Origin: Prorocentrum cordatum
Lineage: Eukaryota > Sar > Dinophyceae > Prorocentrales > Prorocentraceae
Assembly: GCA_963575745.1 (NCBI GenBank)
Contig: CAUYUJ010020516.1
Location: 208,598 to 272,597 of the forward strand
DNA: 64,000 nucleotides
Direction of reading: 5' to 3'
This document shows positions 49,719-56,227 of the stretch, one piece after another. The position numbers and the translations under genes are program-made. Every line of letters begins with the position of its first letter. Positions within the stretch are counted from its first letter, which is position 1. The notes below the pieces were generated by a model. That model was given only the letters and a program-made list of their open reading frames with translations, was not told where the DNA came from and did no database searches.

Positions 49719-51851
49719 TCAAGATAAAGAAGATGTGCCTGCAATGTCTGCCAGCATCTGGGCTTCCCTCAGATGCTGGAGCTCAGCGCTGCAGCGCGCC
49801 GTGGCCTCAGAGGCGGATTGCTCCGCAAATGCTGTCAGCATGGATGGATTATCCATCAGCTGTTTCAGCGCGCCTTTGGACCTAGCGTCACTGACCGTCT
49901 GCAGCTCACGTTTAGTGTACCCCATTACTATCTTCCGGCGGGGCCGTACAGCGTCCATGGGTACACTTCCACCATGCTGGGCCAGTGTCCTGGCAACGAA
50001 GCAATCGAACGATTCAAGATCGTCGATGTTGTCGCCTCGCATAGTGGCCTTGGCGAGCGTCTCCATCAACCCCTGGGGCAGGTTCCCCTGTAATTGCTCG
50101 CGCTCCTGCGCCGGGGTCGGCTCGCCCGTCAGCACCGTCTGGAATGACGTGCTGCTTGAACTCGAGGCGGGTTGCCCCGCAGCTCCAATACAATCACACC
50201 TGATCGACAGATGCCCTGACGGCAACTTCGTCGTCGGCATGATCTTGGAACCCTCGGGGAGCTCCATTTTGACCTGCCCCTGGCCAGGGAATATCAGCTT
50301 CTCCTGGCCTCGTTCAAGCACGATGATCGTGCGTTTGTCCTGCGTACTATCGAGGCCTAGGATGGCTGGCAAGTCTTTGCCACAGCCTGAAACAATGTTC
50401 GTCTTATATGAATCGAGCTGGGTCGACCCCTGGTACTCGCAGGCAATACTGAATGTGCCTACGGTATCCGCTGGGGCCGACCCTTCCCCCACTCCGTTGA
50501 TATTCAAACGAGAGCGGGGCTCGAACGTACAAGTACGGCCATGTGCCTCAGCAGCCTGGACGAACTTGCGGCTCGTGTTTTCGCCCATGATGTTGATCTT
50601 CGAGCCGACATCGATGAGGATGGAATTTCCACCATCATCCAAGAACGTCTTACTCGGTTGCTTGATGTGCACCGTTTCTGAAGTGTCGGCTGTGCTGTTA
50701 GGCGGGTTTCCCCGCAGCTCAGTCGCACTCCCTGGCGGGTTGCCCCGCGTGACGCTGGCATGCGACCTGCTTTCGGCCATGCGTGCCAGGTCGATGTACT
50801 GGAAGTACGACACGTGCTGGGCATGATCGCCACGCTCCTCCCGCCAGTTGGCATACTCATCACGTATGCTCTTATACTGCTCGCGGGTCGTGCGTCTCGT
50901 CAGCGTCAGGTACGAGTGAAGGGCAATGTCCTGCAACCCCTCATTCGTGATGTGATCCCTGTATTGCAGCCACTCCTCGAATTCCTCGTTCGTCGCTGTG
51001 ATGTCGACGGCCCTAGCTGCTGTGGCTGCTGTTGCCACTGAGGAATCTGAAAGGTCAAACGACGCACTCTCAGTCTCAGGATTGTCGGCATCCAGCATAA
51101 ATGTTGCGTGCGCATTATCCATCTGATTCTGGAAGTGCCGAACGCGCAACTCACGCAGCTGGTCAGGGCCCAGTGCCATCTCAGCCTCACCCCCACTCTG
51201 GGGAGACACCTGAGGAGTATTAGGCAGGTTTCCCTGCTGAGGCGCCGTCATCGGGATAAGCTGATCGAAGTATCCCGTCTCCATCGGCGGCCTTACCTCC
51301 TCTGGCAGGTTTCCCTGCTGTTGGGGCTGAGCTGTCTGCCTATCTAGCATCCTGGCCGTCATCTCCTCCACCATGCTCCTCAACTCCCGCAGCTCTCTCG
51401 CTGCTTGTTCAGGAGTCTGAATGAAGGAGCCGGTCCAAGGAAATGATGACGCTATGATGCCAGGTGCTCGGCAGATAGCACATGGTGGCTGCTGAGGATC
51501 TCCCTCGCGCTGATTTGTGACATGGCCCACCACATTTGAATTCCAGCACCCTTCATGGAACAAGTGATTACACCTCAAACGGTAAACACTTTCCCTGGGC
51601 TGAAATTCTTCGAGGCATACCGCGCAGGTATCTTCCATCCCAGTGAAAACCTCTACATCTGCTGCTCTGGGATATACCCGTCGCTGTCTCTCCAATGCCG
51701 TCTCGGAGGGCATGAAGGCAGCTGGGGGAGTCCCGGTTGGATCCAGCACCTGCGGCACTCCGGCATTTGGCACGGAGGTGGTAGGGGTCACAGCGGGCGA
51801 GTTTCCTCGCAAAGGTGAGCCTCTGTTTCTCAACCTCAAGTGCAGCTGCAC
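49719..51851 (-). CDS. Copia ORF with RING-H2 finger and retropepsin-like protease
   Basis: 710 codons from a GTG; the frame is open further 5'. Residues about 75-127 form a RING-H2 finger: CAVCLEEF, CNHLFHEGCW, CAICR. About residues 405-550 look like the element protease: ILIDVGSKINIMGE (Asp-x-Gly catalytic turn), PAILGLDS and KLPSGHLSIRCD, the usual copia-protease order in dinoflagellates, although the canonical DTG/DSG is DVG. The rest is Gln/Pro-rich. Seven GNRA hairpins lie inside (50079-51797). RING-H2 domains usually act as ubiquitin E3 ligases; here it might target host factors or Gag, which is inference. Confidence 0.75.
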   Translation of the reverse strand: MQLHLRLRNRGSPLRGNSPAVTPTTSVPNAGVPQVLDPTGTPPAAFMPSETALERQRRVYPRAADVEVFTGMEDTCAVCLEEFQPRESVYRLRCNHLFHEGCWNSNVVGHVTNQREGDPQQPPCAICRAPGIIASSFPWTGSFIQTPEQAARELRELRSMVEEMTARMLDRQTAQPQQQGNLPEEVRPPMETGYFDQLIPMTAPQQGNLPNTPQVSPQSGGEAEMALGPDQLRELRVRHFQNQMDNAHATFMLDADNPETESASFDLSDSSVATAATAARAVDITATNEEFEEWLQYRDHITNEGLQDIALHSYLTLTRRTTREQYKSIRDEYANWREERGDHAQHVSYFQYIDLARMAESRSHASVTRGNPPGSATELRGNPPNSTADTSETVHIKQPSKTFLDDGGNSILIDVGSKINIMGENTSRKFVQAAEAHGRTCTFEPRSRLNINGVGEGSAPADTVGTFSIACEYQGSTQLDSYKTNIVSGCGKDLPAILGLDSTQDKRTIIVLERGQEKLIFPGQGQVKMELPEGSKIMPTTKLPSGHLSIRCDCIGAAGQPASSSSSTSFQTVLTGEPTPAQEREQLQGNLPQGLMETLAKATMRGDNIDDLESFDCFVARTLAQHGGSVPMDAVRPRRKIVMGYTKRELQTVSDARSKGALKQLMDNPSMLTAFAEQSASEATARCSAELQHLREAQMLADIAGTSSLS

Positions 51852-51900
51852 GTGAATGATCTCGTACGCTCTGCACGGCCTGTCTTCGCCTGAAGCATGC

Positions 51901-52593
51901 CTATTGAGTGTGGTATGTCTGCCTGATATAATCAGGCACGCCCCTACTGCCAGACGATATCAAATGGGCAGTGGGCTGGACAGCCACATCTGGCGTCGTC
52001 GGTGAAGGCATGAAGGCCATGTGAGGATACATAGATTGGTCACTGCAGCGCACGTTAGTGAGGCTGTGGAGCTGATCCGCCAATTCGCGAACAAACTTGT
52101 TCGGAACTCTGGACCCATCAGGGTACAATGGCGGATTCGCGTGCGCTGGCGGTGGCCTCTGGCCCTGGGCCATGCTCGGGTGAGCATTGAACGCTGGGAT
52201 GAAGGCTCGTTGCCGAGCAGGATCCCTTGGGTTGGGACCCTCAGGCTCCCAGGGCCAGGCCGGCCTCCACCTCTGACCACTTGGGTGAGGCAGATTATGG
52301 CTCTGCACCTGCTGCACAGCGGCCGCAACTCTTGCACGGTAGTCATCAGGCACACCAACTACTGTGGTTTGTCCAGCAAACGGCCGATGATGGCTTGGGG
52401 TGCCGGGCAGGTTTCCCTGCTGACTCGTTGGAGTGCCGGGCGGCATCATGTTCAGGAGAGCTGTACCATGCTCAGCCCTAGCCGCAGCAATCCTCTCCAT
52501 GAGGGCGCCGTTTGTGGCAGGGCGGCCAGGAGTCCCGAACGGAGACAGTGCATGTGGTGTAGCCATTGGAGTCATGCGCCTCGGTGTGTGCAT
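51901..52593 (-). CDS. Copia linker ORF, Pro/Gly-rich
   Basis: 230 codons from an ATG at 52593 that overlaps the end of the Tpt1-like ORF by 22 nt in a different frame. Low-complexity Pro/Met/Gly N-terminus, then VVGVPDDYRARVAAAVQQVQ and FVRELADQLHSLTNVRCSDQ helices. No domain recognised. GNRA hairpins at 52205 and 52407. Confidence 0.5.
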   Translation of the reverse strand: MHTPRRMTPMATPHALSPFGTPGRPATNGALMERIAAARAEHGTALLNMMPPGTPTSQQGNLPGTPSHHRPFAGQTTVVGVPDDYRARVAAAVQQVQSHNLPHPSGQRWRPAWPWEPEGPNPRDPARQRAFIPAFNAHPSMAQGQRPPPAHANPPLYPDGSRVPNKFVRELADQLHSLTNVRCSDQSMYPHMAFMPSPTTPDVAVQPTAHLISSGSRGVPDYIRQTYHTQ

Positions 52594-55500
52594 GCTCTGC
52601 GAGGGGTCCCATGCATCTGCTCAAATCGAGCAGGCTCTCCAAAGATGCGGCCGAACGTCTGCGGGTCTCCCCGCGGCTCAGGCATCTCAGCTCTGAGTCC
52701 GTTTATAGGCAGGTTTCCCTGCATGGCCTGACGATTTCGCGTCGCCATGGCGGACATTGCACCCTGGCCTGCGGCCCAGGGGTCCTGTTGATATAACCTG
52801 TCCGCCAATTGCTCCACCTGTTCAGGGTTCAACGCGGCCGCTATCTGGTCCAAGTCCGAGGTGCTGATGGCCTGCCAAGACACGGCGCTAAGCCCTTGGC
52901 TTGGGGCGCGGCTTGGAGCCGCGCTCCCGGCCTCACTCTCGGTGATCATGAAGATCTGGTGGACCTCAGGCTGGTTTCCCAGCTTGGTGGGACTGTAGTG
53001 GTCCCCAACCTCCCTGTGGAGGTAGACCATGGGAGGGTCGACGCCCTCTTGGTCTCGGGACCATTGGTACTTGACGCTGGCACTGCCAACGTCAGCCCAC
53101 CTGTCGGGGGCAGACATCACGGAAATGGGGACTCGCGCCCGGCGATTCCCCAGATACTCTGGATTACGCCAGTGCTTTCCCGTGGCCAGGTCCTCTACAT
53201 GGGAAATGTAGTACGGTTCGATGATACCGTTGTTTCCCTCGGACAAGAGGACTCCGTTATCGGACAAGCAGAACTTCATACCATCTTGCATGGCCTTGTG
53301 CCAATCTACGAAGATGATGATGTCTGAGTCTGGGTCCCACCCACTGTTCACGGCACGACGGCGGACCGTCGGCACGAAGTGGATGTGCGACCGGCCTGTC
53401 CCCTGTTTCTTCGTGTTGTGCTCGGGTCTACAGGACAAGCCGTGCCACATAATGCCTTCGAAGGCATGCCACCGAGTGCCATGCATGGCGACTTCGGGGT
53501 ACGGGGCCGGTCTCCCGGCAGGTTGGTCGCACAGTACAATATAGTTGTACAGCGACCATGGAGCTTTCAATGTCCATGAATGCCCCTGAGAGGCGCGGAT
53601 GAAGATCTCGGGCTCACCGGAGTCCCGCATTAACACCTTGAACTGAAGGCGCTGTTTTCCTTCTCCGTCTGGTTCACGGACATGGGCAACTTCCATCATG
53701 ATGGCTGCCAGTTGGTCAACCGTGCGAGCATATAGGTGCTCATTGATGACTTTGGCCTCGTCATATCTTGGATTATACCCATCGTGTCTCGATTTTCCTG
53801 TGTTCCACGGATAATCATTCACGGGCTCTCTGAGGTTAAACCAGCCATCATGATCATCGAAGGAATCCAGGTCCCACACAGGATTGTGTGGTTTGTCTGG
53901 CGCATGTCTGCATATCCTGCTGAGAGCTTTACTCAGCTGTTTGAGAGTGTGATTGGATGTAGGAAGGATGTTGGCTCGCCTGCATTTCTTCATGAATGCC
54001 TCATCCACCGAGCGTATCGGTGGGAGCTTCCGCAGAGCAAGTCTATCCCTGATCACACTCGGAGTCCCACTGGTGAAGGACGTGTCCCCTGGGTGGTGCA
54101 GCTGATCCACGGGCGGGTTTCCCCGCATAGGAGCCTCTGTCGCTGAAGAGGCTGCGGCTCCTGGAGAGGAGGAAGCTGCAGCGGCAGCGCCTGGCGGGTT
54201 TCCCCGCGGTGATCCGCGACTGGCGCTGCCCCTAATCGTTGGCACCCAGGTACCCCTAGACATGGCACCTTCGTCGGACCTTTTGGAACGAGCCGCCGCA
54301 GGCGAGGCTGGCGCAGGGGCATACCCTGTGCGCTCGAAAGCCGCCGCCATCTTGGCAATGGAACTGCTACGACTAGGCGGGCGTCTCCGTTCCTCCACAG
54401 GGTCCTGAGGTTGCTGCTTGGGCTCAGACGCTTGTGCAGGAGTCGCGCCAATCGGCGGTCTCGGAGTTGCAGAGCGAGGCGCCTCCATCTGCACATCTGG
54501 CCCAGGATCCTGAGAGCGCGCCTTCGGTTTCACCTCCGAAGACGACTTCGGTGCCGGGGTTTCACTCTTAGCCTTCAAAAGTAGTGGGAGTGGGGGTTTC
54601 CTAGCCCCCTTCATGTAAATATTGTTGGAATCCTCCAACATCTTGCGAGTTGCCTCGCGTGCGCGTTCGTCTGCTATCCGCATACGTTCCTCATCCTCCG
54701 CCACACGTTGGGCCTTCTGTTCATCCTTGGATGTCAGTTCTGGTTGTTGGGACTGACTAGAAACGCCGGGCGAGTTTCCTCGCGTTCCAGGAAGATTAAA
54801 GAGCGCGTCTTTTTCTTCCTGGGTCATGGGCACCAGTCCCCTTGGAACCGGGGTAGACTTCTCCTCTTCCGGTTTCGGATCCAAATGGCCCAGGATCCCG
54901 AGACGACGATTCACTTCGGCGGTCTCGTCCTGTGTCATCGGGATAAGTGGCGGATGGCCCTCTTTATGAAGGGTTTTGCCCCTGTTTGGGCTCAGACCTT
55001 CATTGCTGCCAACGGGGCATCCCGGCCTGTGGTTCTGGAACGGCTCGGAACAAGGTCCGCAAGCTGCTTGAGGCCTATACTGCTTGCGAGCCGCGATGAT
55101 GTTTCGCAGCTGTGTCCGCACTTCTTCAATTTCAGGGCGGCGGATGTTTGTTGCAATCTGATAGCCTCCGCGGATGGCCTTGCCCTCAGCGTCCCTATAG
55201 GCAGGGTTGCCCTTGCCGAAGGCCGAGTGTTCCCCTTTTCGGCGTCTTGGGTCATTATACGGACGCAGCTGGCCACCTCGCCTGAGAGCGTGTTCTTTCG
55301 GGCCAGCCTGCCTCCACTCACGAGGAAGCCGAGCCTGTGGGTGTGGCTCTCCTCTGACGCTCGCATGGGAAAAGGGCCTACCAGCGTTCTCATCAGAAGA
55401 GGCCGCCGAAGCAGCCTGAGCGGTAGCCGGCGGAGGCGCCTGCGGAGGCTCCTGTGCGATCCCAGGTGGATCGGCCAATAGAGGCAGGTTTCCCTGCTGG

Positions 55501-56222
55501 CTGGAGCTCGGCTCACATGGCGCTTGTGCCGATGGTGATGGTGCTTCAGGCTCGTCAGGATCAAAGTCAACCTCTTCCTCACCATTGACTTCCATCATGA
55601 GGACTGTAACTTCATCCTCATCTAGCCCGCAACCATCGCCTTCTTCTTCTTCTTCTGATGTAGAACTACCAATGATGATGGCCATTGGCGCAGCCGGGAC
55701 AGGCAGGTTTCCCTGCATAGCCGGCGTCTGTGCGTCGCTCGGCTGTCCCGGGGTAGGCGGCGCGAGTGTCGGCTCAGGCTCATTGCCGAGCACAGGCTGC
55801 CCGGCAATGTTGCGCATGGCCGTATGGTTTGGCCACAGCCTCACCGCCTGGAGACCCCATCCTGGCGGAGGAAGATCATGACCGCGCATGGCGATAGCAA
55901 TTTCAAGAGCATTCCGCCATCTCCCGCGGGAGTATATCAGGTGTCTCTGCACGTCCTCAGGATGCACGCTGTCAATGAGAGTCAGAGCTGCCAACAGCAG
56001 CTCCGAGCAACCGCAGGCATCGGTATCCTGCATCATCATGATGTCAGCTTCGATGTTCTCTTGACTCTCGGGATAAGCGGTGATAAGTATCTCATGCATC
56101 CTCATGAGGGTTTGCAGAAGAGTACGTGGTCCGTATTCGCCTGGAGCAAGCGAACCAGGGGGTACAAGTGGGATCTCTGGTTCACCTGCAATGAAAGCTT
56201 GAACGAACGCCTGAGACTCCAT
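52572..56222 (-). CDS. Copia ORF with Tpt1/KptA-like RNA 2'-phosphotransferase domain
   Basis: 1216 codons from the ATG at 56222, 6 nt after the Gag stop. Residues 1-750 are a helical N-terminus, acidic Glu runs, Pro/Ala/Gln linkers and a charged coil. Residues about 755-1020 match Tpt1/KptA: LSKALSRICRHAPDK (Arg-His pair), WFNLREPVN, EIFIRASQGHSW, EVAMHGTRWHAFEGIMWHGL, GRSHIHFVPTV, IIIFVDWHKAMQDGMKFCL and NGVLLSEGNNGIIEPYY. The Arg-His-Arg-Arg set used by this family appears complete. Tpt1 removes an internal RNA 2'-phosphate using NAD+, normally the last step of tRNA splicing. Ten GNRA hairpins lie within the ORF. Confidence 0.8.
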   Translation of the reverse strand: MESQAFVQAFIAGEPEIPLVPPGSLAPGEYGPRTLLQTLMRMHEILITAYPESQENIEADIMMMQDTDACGCSELLLAALTLIDSVHPEDVQRHLIYSRGRWRNALEIAIAMRGHDLPPPGWGLQAVRLWPNHTAMRNIAGQPVLGNEPEPTLAPPTPGQPSDAQTPAMQGNLPVPAAPMAIIIGSSTSEEEEEGDGCGLDEDEVTVLMMEVNGEEEVDFDPDEPEAPSPSAQAPCEPSSSQQGNLPLLADPPGIAQEPPQAPPPATAQAASAASSDENAGRPFSHASVRGEPHPQARLPREWRQAGPKEHALRRGGQLRPYNDPRRRKGEHSAFGKGNPAYRDAEGKAIRGGYQIATNIRRPEIEEVRTQLRNIIAARKQYRPQAACGPCSEPFQNHRPGCPVGSNEGLSPNRGKTLHKEGHPPLIPMTQDETAEVNRRLGILGHLDPKPEEEKSTPVPRGLVPMTQEEKDALFNLPGTRGNSPGVSSQSQQPELTSKDEQKAQRVAEDEERMRIADERAREATRKMLEDSNNIYMKGARKPPLPLLLKAKSETPAPKSSSEVKPKARSQDPGPDVQMEAPRSATPRPPIGATPAQASEPKQQPQDPVEERRRPPSRSSSIAKMAAAFERTGYAPAPASPAAARSKRSDEGAMSRGTWVPTIRGSASRGSPRGNPPGAAAAASSSPGAAASSATEAPMRGNPPVDQLHHPGDTSFTSGTPSVIRDRLALRKLPPIRSVDEAFMKKCRRANILPTSNHTLKQLSKALSRICRHAPDKPHNPVWDLDSFDDHDGWFNLREPVNDYPWNTGKSRHDGYNPRYDEAKVINEHLYARTVDQLAAIMMEVAHVREPDGEGKQRLQFKVLMRDSGEPEIFIRASQGHSWTLKAPWSLYNYIVLCDQPAGRPAPYPEVAMHGTRWHAFEGIMWHGLSCRPEHNTKKQGTGRSHIHFVPTVRRRAVNSGWDPDSDIIIFVDWHKAMQDGMKFCLSDNGVLLSEGNNGIIEPYYISHVEDLATGKHWRNPEYLGNRRARVPISVMSAPDRWADVGSASVKYQWSRDQEGVDPPMVYLHREVGDHYSPTKLGNQPEVHQIFMITESEAGSAAPSRAPSQGLSAVSWQAISTSDLDQIAAALNPEQVEQLADRLYQQDPWAAGQGAMSAMATRNRQAMQGNLPINGLRAEMPEPRGDPQTFGRIFGEPARFEQMHGTPRRACTHRGA

Positions 56223-56227
56223 ATCTA

